Source: Deltaproteobacteria bacterium
GTDB lineage: Bacteria; Myxococcota_A; UBA796; SXON01
Direction: 5' to 3'
Assembly: GCA_947490345.1 (NCBI GenBank)
Contig: CANLGL010000033.1
Span: forward strand, 1 to 51,437
DNA length: 51,437 bases
A model generated the notes under the pieces. The model did no database searches and was not told the origin of the DNA. It saw nothing but the letters and a program-made list of their open reading frames with translations. The position numbers and the translations under genes are program-made. Shown here piece by piece: positions 1 through 9,975 of this stretch; the first letter of the stretch is position 1; the number at the start of each line of letters is the position of its first letter.

Positions 1-163
1 CGGCGCACCGAGCGCCGTCCCGACCCGAGCGTACGCCTCCGTCGCGACTCCGCGCAAGGGCGCCGGTGCAGAAATCCCAACGCGGGTCGCGACCAAATGC
101 CGCGGGCGCGTCAAGAGGTAGCCGGGCGCCCCCTCATGCCCTCCAGGCGGCGGCGGCGCCGGA

Positions 164-209
164 GGCACCAAACTCGCATCTCACACTTACGACCGCCGAG
201 TTTGGTGCC
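164..209. repeat. 13-bp perfect inverted repeat, 20-nt loop
   Basis: The left arm GGCACCAAACTCG (164-176) is the exact reverse complement of CGAGTTTGGTGCC (197-209), separated by 20 nt. The arms are AT-richer than the surroundings. It could be a terminator stem for a gene ending left of the window or an operator for the TPR operon. There is no T-run after it, so terminator function is uncertain. Confidence 0.65.
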
Positions 210-260
210 GCGGCGCGCGAACAGTTCCAGGCTCGCCCGACCCCTCGTCACCACTCACGA

Positions 261-295
261 CGCGGCAGCGATAGAGCGGAGGGCTCGGCCCGCAG
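261..295 (+). repeat. 35-bp dispersed repeat, copy 1
   Basis: This segment, beginning CGCGGCAGCGATAGAG, matches 10777-10811 in the same orientation at 31 of 35 positions. Both copies lie in non-coding DNA. The function is unknown. Confidence 0.55.
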
Positions 296-416
296 CGATA
301 GCGCGGCGCCGCGCAGCGGCGGCCGCCTCCGCGGCTTCGCGATGCCCAGCGCGTCAGCCCCCCGTCAAGGCTACACTGAACCGGAACCCCCGCGCCCGCC
401 GAGTGTCCACCACACC

Positions 417-1238
417 GTGACCCCAGAAGCCCGCAGAGTCGAAGCGCTGTTGTCGATGGGTCGAGCGGACGAGGCCGCGTCGTTAGCGGAGACGCTCCCA
501 GAGCGCGAGGCCCCGACGCCGGGGTTCCTGCGTCTGCGCGGGCGCGCGCTGCGCGCAGCGGGGCGACTCTTCGACGCGGAGGGGAGCTTCCGCGAGGCGC
601 TGGCGCTGTCTCCGGGCGAGGCCGGCCTGCTCGCCGACCTGGCGACCACGCTACTCGGCCAGAAGCGCCACCGAGAAGCGTTGTCGTTTGCCCGAGAGGC
701 GATGTCGGTCCGGCCGGACGTCGCCGCGTTCCACGCGCTGGTCGGCGTGCTCGCCGAGGCGCTGGGCCTCGACGAGGAGGCGGGGCGCGAGCTTGCGGCG
801 GCACGGGCGCTGTCGCCCGGCGACGCCGAGTCCCACGTGGTGTACGGCTTCCATGCGTTGCGCCAGGGGAGGGTCGCCGAGGCCGAGGGGGTCTTCCGGG
901 ACGCCCTCCGCGCCGACGCCCAGCGCTCGGAGGCGCACCACGGCCTCGCGCGGGCGCTGGCGGAGCAGAAGCAGCTTGACGCGGCGCGGGTCGCGTGGGC
1001 CGACGCACTCGCCCTCGATCCGACGCTCATCGACCTGCGCCTCCAGCGCGCGCTGGATCCGGTGGCGCCGGGCGACTGGCGCCACACGCTGGCGTCGATG
1101 CCGCACTGGTTGAGCGTGGGCCTCGGGGTGGGCGGCAGCTTCCTCCTCCTCACGTTGCCGCTTCTCGCCCTTCCCGCCTGGCTGCTGGCGCTGTCTGGTC
1201 CCACAACCCGAGCCTGGCTCGATTGGAAAGAAAAATGA
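417..1238 (+). CDS. TPR-repeat protein with C-terminal membrane hairpin
   Basis: This is a 273-residue protein. Residues from about 5 to 210 form consecutive helical repeats with TPR spacing (Ala/Gly at helix contacts, 'LSPGEA', 'ALDPTL' style turns). The last 50 residues hold two hydrophobic segments split by a proline (VGLGVGGSFLLLTLPLLALP, then AWLLALSG), ending in a charged WKEK tail. The repeats would therefore face the cytoplasm from a membrane anchor. GTG at 417 is chosen because the in-frame extension upstream lacks repeats and looks non-coding; ATG at 342 is the alternative. The stop overlaps the next start by four bases (ATGA), implying translational coupling to the TPR-AAA gene. 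TPRs bind protein partners; the partner here is unknown. Confidence 0.85.
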   Translation: MTPEARRVEALLSMGRADEAASLAETLPEREAPTPGFLRLRGRALRAAGRLFDAEGSFREALALSPGEAGLLADLATTLLGQKRHREALSFAREAMSVRPDVAAFHALVGVLAEALGLDEEAGRELAAARALSPGDAESHVVYGFHALRQGRVAEAEGVFRDALRADAQRSEAHHGLARALAEQKQLDAARVAWADALALDPTLIDLRLQRALDPVAPGDWRHTLASMPHWLSVGLGVGGSFLLLTLPLLALPAWLLALSGPTTRAWLDWKEK

Positions 1239-2575
1239 GCAGCACCCTCGCCTCGCTTCGGGAAGCCTTGGCGCACTCCCCCCAGAACGTGCCGCTGCGC
1301 GTGCACCTGGCGCGAACGCTGCTGGAAGCTGGCCGGGCGGACGAGGCGTCGGTCGAAGCGCGGGCCGCCGTGGCTCAGGACAGCGATCGGATGGACGCCC
1401 GCGAGGTGCTCGGCGCGGCGGCAGGCGCGCTGGGTGACGACGCCGCGCTCGTGGACGCGTGGTTCCCCATTCGGACGCAACTCAGCGCGGACGACGTCCG
1501 CGTGCTTGCGCTGGCCGCCGCGAGGACAGGACGGCTCAACGAAGCGCGCGAGGCCTACGCAGTGCTCCACGCCGTCGATCCCGGCGTACACGACCTGGAG
1601 CTGGACCGCGCCATGCGCACGACGGTGGAGCCGCCCAAGCTGGCGTCCGTCCCGACGAGCGCCCGTCCGCCCCGCCCGCCCGACGCGTGCGCTGAGGCGC
1701 CAGTCCGAGGCACCCGGCCCAGCATCAACTTCAGCGACGTCGGCGGCCTGGAGACGTTGAAGGAGCGCCTCCGCATGGACATCGTCTACCCGCTACAGCG
1801 GCCTGACCTGTTCAAGGCCTACGGCAAACGAATCGGCGGCGGGGTGCTTTTGTACGGCCCGCCCGGGTGCGGCAAGACCCACCTCGCCCGCGCCGCAGCC
1901 GGCGAGTGCGGCGCGAAATTCTTCGTGGTGGAGATCCAGGCGGTCCTGGACATGTGGCTCGGCGAGTCAGAGAAGCGCCTCCACAACATCTTTGAAGAAG
2001 CGCGGGCGAGCGCCCCGAGCATCGTGTTCTTCGACGAGATCGAGGCCATCGGCGGCGCCCGGCATCAGCTCAAGCACGGTCCCGGGCGGCGGCTGGTGAA
2101 CCAGCTCCTGGCCGAGTTGGACGGCGCGGGCGGGAGCAACGAGGGAGTCCTGGTGATCGGCGCCACCAACGCGCCCTGGGACGTCGACCCCGCGCTGAGG
2201 CGGCCCGGTCGCTTCGATCGCGTCGTCTTCGTCCCCCCTCCCGACGCCGCCGCCAGAGAGAACGTCTTGGCGCTCGCGCTGCGCGAGCGACCGACCGAGA
2301 ACCTCGACCTGGGCGCCATCGCGCGCCGGTGCCTGCGCTTTTCGGGCGCCGACATGCACCACCTCGTCGAAGTGGCCAGCGAGCGCGCGTTGGGCGAGGC
2401 GCTCCGCACCGGGAACATGCGCCCCATCACGCAGTCCGACCTCCTCGCCTCGCTCGACCGGGTCAAGCCGACCACCGTCGAGTGGACCGAAACCGCGCGC
2501 CGGTACGTGAGCTACGCAAACCAGGCGGGGCTCTACGATGACGTCGGCGCCTACCTCCGAAGCCTTGAGGGCTGA
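1235..2575 (+). CDS. TPR-AAA+ ATPase (Cdc48/Vps4-like AAA module)
   Basis: This is a 446-residue protein. Residues 1 to about 125 are TPR-like helices and about 130-160 a Pro-rich linker. From 165 onward there is one classical AAA domain: the 'FSDVGGLETLKERL' entry, Walker A GPPGCGKT (208-215), Walker B IVFFDE (263-268), sensor-1 ATNAP (310-314) and the arginine-finger segment LRRPGRFDR (321-329). The lid helices follow (about 360-420). Pore-loop-like residues occur after Walker A (DMWLGESEKR). Such AAA domains hexamerise and unfold or disassemble protein substrates. The TPR half probably replaces the usual N-domain as substrate or partner adaptor. It overlaps both neighbours (ATGA upstream, TGATG downstream), so the three genes form one transcriptional and probably functional unit. 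Confidence 0.92.
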   Translation: MSSTLASLREALAHSPQNVPLRVHLARTLLEAGRADEASVEARAAVAQDSDRMDAREVLGAAAGALGDDAALVDAWFPIRTQLSADDVRVLALAAARTGRLNEAREAYAVLHAVDPGVHDLELDRAMRTTVEPPKLASVPTSARPPRPPDACAEAPVRGTRPSINFSDVGGLETLKERLRMDIVYPLQRPDLFKAYGKRIGGGVLLYGPPGCGKTHLARAAAGECGAKFFVVEIQAVLDMWLGESEKRLHNIFEEARASAPSIVFFDEIEAIGGARHQLKHGPGRRLVNQLLAELDGAGGSNEGVLVIGATNAPWDVDPALRRPGRFDRVVFVPPPDAAARENVLALALRERPTENLDLGAIARRCLRFSGADMHHLVEVASERALGEALRTGNMRPITQSDLLASLDRVKPTTVEWTETARRYVSYANQAGLYDDVGAYLRSLEG

Positions 2576-2691
2576 TGAAGCCTGGCCGCCCCTGGTGGAT
2601 CGTCCCCTTCGTCGTCATCCTGGTGATCGGCCTGGTGCTGGCGCTCCTGGACAGCTCGCCCGTCCGCAGCCTGACCTACTCGGTCTTCTGA
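2575..2691 (+). CDS. Tiny single-span membrane protein, DUF5989-like
   Basis: This is a 38-residue protein: a short basic head, a WW pair followed by IVP, one long hydrophobic helix (about residues 11-25), and a tail ending SPVRSLTYSVF. The order WW-x-(I/L)P, hydrophobic helix, SS, aromatic-rich YxxF end matches what is known of the DUF5989 family, whose members are about 40-60 residues and of unknown function. Its ATG shares one base with the TGA of the TPR-AAA gene, which decides the start and implies coupled translation. Its 3' end overlaps the end of the convergent asparaginase gene by 16 bp. The assignment rests on motif pattern and context only. Confidence 0.7.
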   Translation: MKPGRPWWIVPFVVILVIGLVLALLDSSPVRSLTYSVF

Positions 2692-3632
2692 GCCACGCCC
2701 CAGACCGGCCGCCGATCCCCGACAACCGCGCCCCTCACGTTCTTCACGTCATCCCAATGCCAGCGCCCGACCGTCGGCACCCCAATCTGTTCCAGGACGG
2801 CTCGGACCGCAACGGCCAGGACATCGCTGTTCCCGGAATGCACCTTGACCGCGATTCCGACCCGCCGACGCGGTAGGGCGACGCAGAAAAGACCTTCCGC
2901 GCCGATCTTCACGGCCACCGGCTCCGTGATCTGCTGTACTACCGCCAGATCGAGGCGGTTGGTGCCGCTCATCGACCACGGCTCGCGCGACATCGCGAGG
3001 CCGATCCGGCCCAATGTGCCGTCCTCGTCCGCCATCGCCCCCGCCAGGGTCGACCACGCTCGCGCAAAGGCAGACAGCGGCCCGTGAAAGGTGGGAACCG
3101 AGCATCCGTCGATGCCGGTGCCGTGGTGCACGCCGCCCAGCTCGTCGAGGCGGGCGTGGTTGCCGGCTTGCAGCGGGTGGGAGAGGAGCCGGTAATCGAG
3201 CTTCCACCCGCGTGCATCGCAGGCGGCGAGCATGAACGTGTGCTTCCCCGAGCAGTTGTTGTGAATCGACCGCGCGTGGGCGACCGCCCGGGCCGCGGGC
3301 TCATGGCTGGGCAGGTGGGCGCCACACTGCAATCCGCCCTCGTCGAGCCCGAAGCGCGCCAGCAGGGCCTGGACCAGCTCCACGTGACCGGGCTCGCCGT
3401 TGTGCGAGGCGGCGCCAACGGCAAGCTGGCGATCGTCCAGTGACGCGACCGTGCCGGCCGGAAGCTGCTCCACCGAGTTCCACAACTGGAAGGGCTTCGA
3501 GGCGCTGCGCCAGAAGCTGGCGAGGTCCTCGCCCACCGACCAACGCACGCGCCCCCCGCCTACTACCACGGCGCTGACTGGGTGGATGGTCTCCACCAGG
3601 CCGCCGCGTCGCACCTCGATGCGCAGGCTCAT
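2676..3632 (-). CDS. L-asparaginase, Rhizobium etli type II (class 3)
   Basis: This is a 318-residue protein of the Asparaginase_II family (PF06089), which hydrolyses L-asparagine to aspartate and ammonia and is unrelated to E. coli AnsA/AnsB. The family's active-site landmarks are present: the Ser-x-x-Lys motif SASK (S43, K46) in 'RSASKPFQ', the second motif SHNGE (S76) and NNCSGKH, whose C127 and K130 together with C177 (DGCSVPTF) correspond to the known zinc-site Cys/Lys/Cys. The length is near the family norm (about 330-360). The gene is the last of a minus-strand operon, five bases after the upstream stop. No signal peptide is visible, so it is probably cytoplasmic. It would supply aspartate or nitrogen. 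Confidence 0.93.
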   Translation of the reverse strand: MSLRIEVRRGGLVETIHPVSAVVVGGGRVRWSVGEDLASFWRSASKPFQLWNSVEQLPAGTVASLDDRQLAVGAASHNGEPGHVELVQALLARFGLDEGGLQCGAHLPSHEPAARAVAHARSIHNNCSGKHTFMLAACDARGWKLDYRLLSHPLQAGNHARLDELGGVHHGTGIDGCSVPTFHGPLSAFARAWSTLAGAMADEDGTLGRIGLAMSREPWSMSGTNRLDLAVVQQITEPVAVKIGAEGLFCVALPRRRVGIAVKVHSGNSDVLAVAVRAVLEQIGVPTVGRWHWDDVKNVRGAVVGDRRPVWGVAQKTE

Positions 3633-3636
3633 GGCG

Positions 3637-4929
3637 TCACCACGGCAAGGTCTGGCGGCCCAACGCCAGCTCCAAACCGCGGATGGCGTGGGCCGCGTCG
3701 CCGACCACGTCGAGGTACAACTGGGGCTCCTCGACCCGAATCGCGGCCAGCCGTTCGAAGGTGCCGAGGTCGGCGAGCGCGCGGACCGTCAACACCAGAT
3801 TCTGCGCCGCGCCCTCGACGGAATGGGCCTGCTGCTCGTCAGGCGTGAAAAGACCAAGGATCTGTAGTTTGGACATGGTCTCAAGCCAGTGCCCCAAGAA
3901 CTTCATGCGCTGCACGAGCAGCCGCTCATGATGCTGGCGACTCGTCTTCATCGCATCGTCATAGATCGCAAGCTCGATTGGGAGCCGGTACAACAGCAGC
4001 GGACCCTGCGCCGCGATGAACTTCCGGTCGTCCTTCGCACCGAACCCGCGCGCCACTGCGTAGGAGGCGCCTTGCACGAGGTGCGCCCCGCCGCAGGTGT
4101 AGGAAAAGAGTGGCTGGCCCTTCCGCTCGAAGCTCTGCCCGGCCCGTGCCGCGTCGAACATGAACTTCGACTCCTTGGTCGCGACGGCAACGACGAAGTG
4201 GGTCAGCTCGTCCAGGTCCATCGGCGTCCCATCGGTCGCAACCCAACGCAGCCCATCCGGAGGGGCCCAGGCGGCGAGCGCCTGCAGACCCCAGGGCATG
4301 TCATTGGGATCGGCAAAGCTGGACTTGTTCTCTGCCGCTCTCAGAAAGGTCTTGAGCACCGTGTAGCGATAAAGGTCGGCCGCGGTCACCGTGCCATCGC
4401 CCATCGGGAAGGACGCCGACGGCTGGAGGCCGATCTCGCTCAGGTTCTTGAGGATGAGGTCGGTGTGCGACTCGGCCGGGACGCCAGCGCGCTCCTTTGG
4501 GAAGCCGACAAGCGTGATGGCGCCTACCTGACGGGGCTCGGCAAACACGGCAAACAGATGGGGGAGCGCCGCCAGCCCGGTGGTGAGCCGGAACTCCGAA
4601 CCCCGGGCCAGCAGCCCGTGCGCGACGGCCCAGGCATTGTCGGGATCGCCATCCCAGGCCTCGACGACCCGACCCAAGGTCGCAAGGGCGTCGTCATACT
4701 CCTTCATCGCCGGCAGCGGCCGACTGACGGCGTCGTTGCGAGCGGGCGCGACCGGCTGCAGCTCCCGGATGGTCTCGGTCGTCCACCGAGGCGACTCTTG
4801 CGCCAGGGGCGGCGGCACAAGCGGCGCCTCTACCAGCGGGGCCGGCGGCTCTCGGGTGAGCACATTGGCGAGCGGAACCGTGACCGCGACCACCAGGAGC
4901 CCGAGCGAAAGCGCCTGGACCCGCGTCAC
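3637..4929 (-). CDS. Exported protein of unknown function
   Basis: This is a 430-residue protein with an N-terminal hydrophobic segment (residues 5-23, LSLGLLVVAVTVPLANVL) acting as signal peptide or anchor, then a Pro-rich stretch (about 28-48). The remainder is a mostly helical globular domain with an aromatic, Cys-poor core (YTCGGAHLVQGASYAVARG near residue 275). I do not recognise a family. The start overlaps the stop of the discoidin/NHL gene by four bases (ATGA), so the two are probably made together and may act together in the periplasm. The asparaginase follows after four bases. Confidence 0.8.
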   Translation of the reverse strand: MTRVQALSLGLLVVAVTVPLANVLTREPPAPLVEAPLVPPPLAQESPRWTTETIRELQPVAPARNDAVSRPLPAMKEYDDALATLGRVVEAWDGDPDNAWAVAHGLLARGSEFRLTTGLAALPHLFAVFAEPRQVGAITLVGFPKERAGVPAESHTDLILKNLSEIGLQPSASFPMGDGTVTAADLYRYTVLKTFLRAAENKSSFADPNDMPWGLQALAAWAPPDGLRWVATDGTPMDLDELTHFVVAVATKESKFMFDAARAGQSFERKGQPLFSYTCGGAHLVQGASYAVARGFGAKDDRKFIAAQGPLLLYRLPIELAIYDDAMKTSRQHHERLLVQRMKFLGHWLETMSKLQILGLFTPDEQQAHSVEGAAQNLVLTVRALADLGTFERLAAIRVEEPQLYLDVVGDAAHAIRGLELALGRQTLPW

Positions 4930-6785
4930 TTCTTGCCTGCCGCCTTCTGCTCGGCAGCCAGCGCCTTCTTCTCGGCGGCGGCGTCCTCGGCGGCCTGAAC
5001 CTCGTCCAAGTGCATCTGCATCGCGTCGACCGCGATGATCGTGTCACGATCGGTGATGAGCACGTTCCCCTGGAAGACGGCCAGCCGCGGATGAATGAGC
5101 TCGTGGTCGACGACCTTGAGCTTCCAGTCCAACTTCCCCGGCTTCTTGAACTTGAAGACCCAACCGGTGTCGATCACCACCCACATCTCGTTCTTTTCGT
5201 CGAGCGTGATGTCCATGTCCTCGAAGCCGGCGCCGAGGATCTTGGAGTCGATGACCGTTCCGTAACGAAAACCATCCGAGTTGTAGCTGATGATCTCGTC
5301 GCCGAAGGCCATGTACAACCTCTCGTCGGCGCCGACCTCCACGGCGTTGGGCGTGCCGTCCTTGATCACGAAGGCGCCCACCTTCTCCGACTTCAGGTCC
5401 TGGACGATGGCGTCGTTGCCGATGATGGCGATGATGAGCTTCTTCTTCGGGAGGTAGGCCAGGTAGCCCTCGCCGCCGACCTTGGCCTGAACCTGATCGT
5501 CCACCGCCACATTCCAACCCAACTGGCCGTTCCCCTCTTCGTCGAAGATCTGGAGCCGCCCTGCCGCGTCGAAGACGATGAAGCCGTCGGCGTCTTTGCC
5601 AGGGATCTTCTCGATGTCGATCGGGTTCTTGAACGCGCCGCTGTCCTCTGATGCCATGGCACCAGCCGCGTACCAGGGCCGCCGGCTGCCGTACCAGTAC
5701 TCGCTGACGTCCTTGGGCGCGCCCCACTGTTTGTCGGTGACCCCCTGCGGCGTGAAGCGCTGCACCCGGTTGTTGCCGGTGTCGACGACCAGACCGTTGC
5801 CGTAGCCGTCGACCTCGATCGGCATCGGCTCGCCGAAGCTCTGGAAGGCACCCACTTCCCACCCGGTCTCGCCAAAGGCCCGAATGTTGCGCCGCCCCCC
5901 GCCCTGAAGGTCACGCCAGGCGCGGAAATACTCGATGGTGTCAATGATTTCGCGGCGCTGCTTGCCCAGCGCACGCATGGCCGCGTACTCCAGCCCCGGA
6001 ATCCCGGTCGGGTCCTTCAGCTTGCGGATGGCCGACATCGCCATCTCGTCCGGAACAAGGGCCGCAGCGCGGTAGCCCAACGGGACCAGGGAGGTGACGC
6101 GCTTGCGGAGGTATTCGGGCCCTTCTCCGGCCGCATCCATGAGGAACTCGAGGCTCTCCTTGTCGTAGGGGTCGGCCTTGTGCTTGTCGTACGCAGCTAG
6201 CGCCTGCTCTTCGTACTTCTTCTGCTGGGACATGCCGTCCTTGGAGGCACGCCACGCGTCGACCTTTTCCACGGCCCGGGCACGCTCACCCTCGGTGAAG
6301 TTCACCGCCACCTCGGCCACGAACATGTCGGTGTAGACGCCGCCTTCGAAGGCCTCGACGAACTCGAGCCGGAGCTTCCGGCCGGTGGTTTCCACCGGAA
6401 GATCGACGCGGGTCATCTCGTTCTGGAGGCGAACCGCCTCGCCGACCTTCAGCCCGTCCACAGAAACCTGAACCAGCTTGGGGCGACCGTACTCCTTGAA
6501 GGTCCGTTCGCCCTTGGCGAGGTTCCCCCCCCACACAGAGACAGTGTCGATCTTGGTGGCCGCGCCGAGGTCCAGCTCCAACCACGTCCCGCCGCCGACA
6601 CCCATTTCGGCCTCGGCCCAGCCCGTGCCGAGCAGCCCGTCGAACGCAAGGTCGGCGGGGTGTTTCCCATCGGCGTCCTGGAGCGTCGAGGACCCGGTCA
6701 CGCCGCCCGCCCAAGCCGGAGTGCTCAGCAGCAGCAGGGCGGAACTGGCGGCAAGCGCAACAAATGTGGAGCGGGGCAGGTTCAT
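4926..6785 (-). CDS. Secreted discoidin-like and NHL/beta-propeller protein
   Basis: This is a 619-residue protein. Residues 1-26 form a clear Sec signal peptide ending AWA-GG. Residues about 27-165 resemble a discoidin/F5-8 type C carbohydrate-binding fold (DGLLGTGWAE, WLELDLG, VSVWGGN, LRLEFVEA), as also seen in NADase-type glycan-binding domains. A helical spacer follows (about 170-290). From about 310 on there are NHL-like propeller repeats (VDGYGNGLVVDTGNNRVQRF). A Lys/Ala/Glu-rich coiled tail ends the protein. ATG at 6785 is chosen because the signal peptide begins there; the open frame continues 215 codons upstream but overlaps the divergent SGNH gene. The protein likely binds surface glycans. 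It is the first gene of a three-gene operon. Confidence 0.88.
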   Translation of the reverse strand: MNLPRSTFVALAASSALLLLSTPAWAGGVTGSSTLQDADGKHPADLAFDGLLGTGWAEAEMGVGGGTWLELDLGAATKIDTVSVWGGNLAKGERTFKEYGRPKLVQVSVDGLKVGEAVRLQNEMTRVDLPVETTGRKLRLEFVEAFEGGVYTDMFVAEVAVNFTEGERARAVEKVDAWRASKDGMSQQKKYEEQALAAYDKHKADPYDKESLEFLMDAAGEGPEYLRKRVTSLVPLGYRAAALVPDEMAMSAIRKLKDPTGIPGLEYAAMRALGKQRREIIDTIEYFRAWRDLQGGGRRNIRAFGETGWEVGAFQSFGEPMPIEVDGYGNGLVVDTGNNRVQRFTPQGVTDKQWGAPKDVSEYWYGSRRPWYAAGAMASEDSGAFKNPIDIEKIPGKDADGFIVFDAAGRLQIFDEEGNGQLGWNVAVDDQVQAKVGGEGYLAYLPKKKLIIAIIGNDAIVQDLKSEKVGAFVIKDGTPNAVEVGADERLYMAFGDEIISYNSDGFRYGTVIDSKILGAGFEDMDITLDEKNEMWVVIDTGWVFKFKKPGKLDWKLKVVDHELIHPRLAVFQGNVLITDRDTIIAVDAMQMHLDEVQAAEDAAAEKKALAAEQKAAGKK

Positions 6786-6920
6786 GCGGGAGACTCCGAG
6801 TTCGCCGGTTAGCTCGCGCGGCCCCGTGCGCCAAAGCGGCGCTGCCAAAGGACCGTGAGAACGAGCCGAGGAACCCTCCGGCGGGGCCTGAGCATCCCCC
6901 CGAGCGGATAGCGCCGGGCC

Positions 6921-7895
6921 GTGCGACCCGCCCTCCGCCGCCTGCTGTTCGCGCCCATCGTGTTGTTGGGGTGTTTGGGCGCCGCCGAGTGCGGGGCGCG
7001 GGTCCTGCTCCGCGAGGCCGCTACCGTCAGTGTTCCGGAAGACATGGTGCGCGCGCACCTCGGTGGCGGCGCGGACATCGTCTACGACCCTCTGCTCGGC
7101 TGGAGGCGTAAGGTCGTGCCGAATCCGAGCTTCGGCATCGACTCCCACGGCTTTCGGCACGCCGAGGTCGCGGTGGCCAAGGCGCCCGGCGCGCTGCGCG
7201 GCTTCGCCTTGGGGGACTCCCAGACTTTCGGCGCCGGTCTCGATGCCGACGACGCCTACGCCGCGGTCACCGAACGCCTGCTCCGCGCCGACGGCCTGGA
7301 CGTTGAGGTCATCAACGCCGGCCTCTCGGGCTACCGCTCCATCCAGGCCCTGCGGCTGATGCAGGGGCAACTCGCCGTGTTTGAGCCTGATTTTGTGGTG
7401 ATCGACTGCCAGGGGCAGGACTCCCCCCACGACGCCCTACCGCCCCAGGGTGCCGGGTGGCGCGACGCGGCCCAACGGGGCCTGTTCGAGAGTCGGCTGT
7501 ATCGGGCCACGCGCTTGGGCGTCGAGCAGGGCGCGGCGAGGCTGGGCGGCATGGAGAAGCGGAACCTCGCGCTGCCGGAATTCTCGCTTCCCTCACCGTT
7601 TCCAGCGGCGCCCATGCCGGGCAATCACGACCTGATCCAGGCGTGGGCGGACAGTCATCAGATCAAGGTGTTTTTTCTGGACTACCCCTTCGGTGAGGAC
7701 CATGTGCGCGCGCTCGTCGGGGCAGAGGACCTGCCGTCCGGAGCGCATCTGGTCGCGACCGCTTCAGCGCTGGAGCGGACCGGTCAGAGGGTCGACGAGC
7801 TGTTCCTCGACAACAACCACCTCAGCGCGCGGGGATCGGAGGTCGTCGCCGGCGAGCTGGCGGCGGCGATTGGGGCGTGGGCAGGGGGCCGGTAG
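6921..7895 (+). CDS. SGNH/GDSL-type hydrolase, membrane-anchored or exported
   Basis: This is a 324-residue protein. The N-terminus has Arg residues then a hydrophobic stretch (residues 8-24), consistent with export or a single anchor. The SGNH block I is FALGDSQTFG with nucleophile S100, the mid-block glycine/asparagine segment is VINAGLSGYRSIQ, and the C-terminal catalytic pair is in LDNNHLSARG (D297, H300). These enzymes are esterases, lipases or polysaccharide deacetylases/acetyl-esterases; the substrate cannot be read from the sequence. The start is GTG at 6921, 135 bp from the divergent discoidin/NHL gene, so the two share an upstream region. Confidence 0.88.
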   Translation: MRPALRRLLFAPIVLLGCLGAAECGARVLLREAATVSVPEDMVRAHLGGGADIVYDPLLGWRRKVVPNPSFGIDSHGFRHAEVAVAKAPGALRGFALGDSQTFGAGLDADDAYAAVTERLLRADGLDVEVINAGLSGYRSIQALRLMQGQLAVFEPDFVVIDCQGQDSPHDALPPQGAGWRDAAQRGLFESRLYRATRLGVEQGAARLGGMEKRNLALPEFSLPSPFPAAPMPGNHDLIQAWADSHQIKVFFLDYPFGEDHVRALVGAEDLPSGAHLVATASALERTGQRVDELFLDNNHLSARGSEVVAGELAAAIGAWAGGR

Positions 7896-7958
7896 CGGTC
7901 GCGATTGCGTCGCGCCGTATTCGGGCGTAGAATCCTGGCACTATCCCCGGCGGACGTC

Positions 7959-8837
<879 letters not shown>

Positions 8838-9665
8838 CGTGCCCCGCGGTGAGTCCCGGGCGGAGATCCACGATTTCCGCGTCGCACCCCATCTCCGCGG
8901 CGATCGGCGGGAGCTGCCCCTTGTGTCGCGACGCCACCTGGAGTTCGAGCATCCGGGACGGCACCGACTTCGCGCGCTCGATCCAGGCGGCCTCGGTCTC
9001 GGGGACGAGCACGCGGACCAGCTCGCGCGCCGTGGTCCAATCGAGGTGGCCGGCGGCGAGCGTGGCCTCTAGCTTCGGCAGGCCCGGGAGCGCCTTGCCG
9101 ATGGGGAGCAGGTCACGCGCCTGCCGAGCGGTCAGGTCGAGCACGATCGAGGCGTACTCCTCCATCGACGCGTAGCCGAGTGGGCGGAAGTGCGCGCCGG
9201 CGACGAGCTCCGCCAGGAGCAGCGCCAGATCGTGCTCGGCGCGGCGTTGGCTGCAACGCGCGGCGACGAGCCGTTGGAGAGAGCGGCAGCAATTTCGAGA
9301 TCGGTGTTCATCCGACCAATGTATTTCGCGAGTTTTCTGGCTCGTAGGCGGCGATTGGAGCGCCCGGGAGGTGCAGCGGAGGGGCGCGAGTTGGAGAGAC
9401 GCGGTTGCGCGCGCCAGGAGGGCTGCCTGGGCCGTTGCGTCGCGTGTTGGGGAAGCGTCGGGGATGGAGGCGCGGCCGCCATTCCGCGAGGCGGATCGCG
9501 TGGTGGGTGCGCGAACACCCCCCGACCTTCGTCCGCATCGGCGACTTCGCCCGTCGAAAAAGCAGCCGCCGCCGAGGCCGTCGCGGCGATCGCTCCCCGA
9601 TTGATGGCGTTCCTCCGTCGCGACAGCGCTCCCCTCCACTCGGCTGAGCGATGTGCATACGCATT

Positions 9666-9854
9666 GCGGCGACACACTACGCGAGTTCTGCGGGGGCGCG
9701 GCGTGCTGGGCGGGTGCCGGCATCCCGCAGTACTCCGCTAGTGCGGCGACAGACTACGCGAGTTCTGCGGGGGCGCGGCGTGCTGGGCGGGTGCCGGCAT
9801 CCCGCAGTACTCCGCTAGTGCGGCGACACGACGCGAGTTCTGCGGGGGGCGCGG
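9666..9854 (+). repeat. 77-bp palindromic tandem repeat, 2 full plus 1 partial copy
   Basis: Copies 9666-9742 and 9743-9819 are identical at 76 of 77 positions. A third, partial copy runs 9820-about 9854 with a short deletion. Across each junction an imperfect stem forms: CCCGCAGTACTC (9724-9735) pairs with GAGTTCTGCGGG (9760-9771) with one mismatch, and an inner hairpin CCGC-TAGT-GCGG (9735-9746) lies inside. No ORF spans the array sensibly. The structure resembles REP/MITE-type palindromic elements rather than a CRISPR, because spacers are absent. Confidence 0.9.
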
Positions 9855-9975
9855 GCGCCCCGGTCCGGCCGGCGGCCCGGCGCGGTCGACCCGCCCCGGG
9901 CTGCCACGGAAGAGTCGGCGTTCGCCCATGATCGGCCGCGTTCACGATTCGTGTCGCGATAGAACGACGCCTCCA

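Larger units (their letters stand above)
1..416. other. Non-coding leader region with inverted and dispersed repeats
   Basis: No convincing gene lies here. Open frames exist on both strands but they are Arg/Ala/Pro-rich translations typical of GC-rich non-coding DNA. The stretch holds a 13-bp inverted repeat (164-209) and one copy of a 35-bp dispersed repeat (261-295). The downstream TPR gene could start earlier in frame (ATG at 342), but that extension looks non-coding. Confidence 0.6.

Noticed and set aside
6786..7430. N-terminal extension of the discoidin/NHL gene
   Set aside because: A full signal peptide begins at 6785 and the extension overlaps the divergent SGNH gene.
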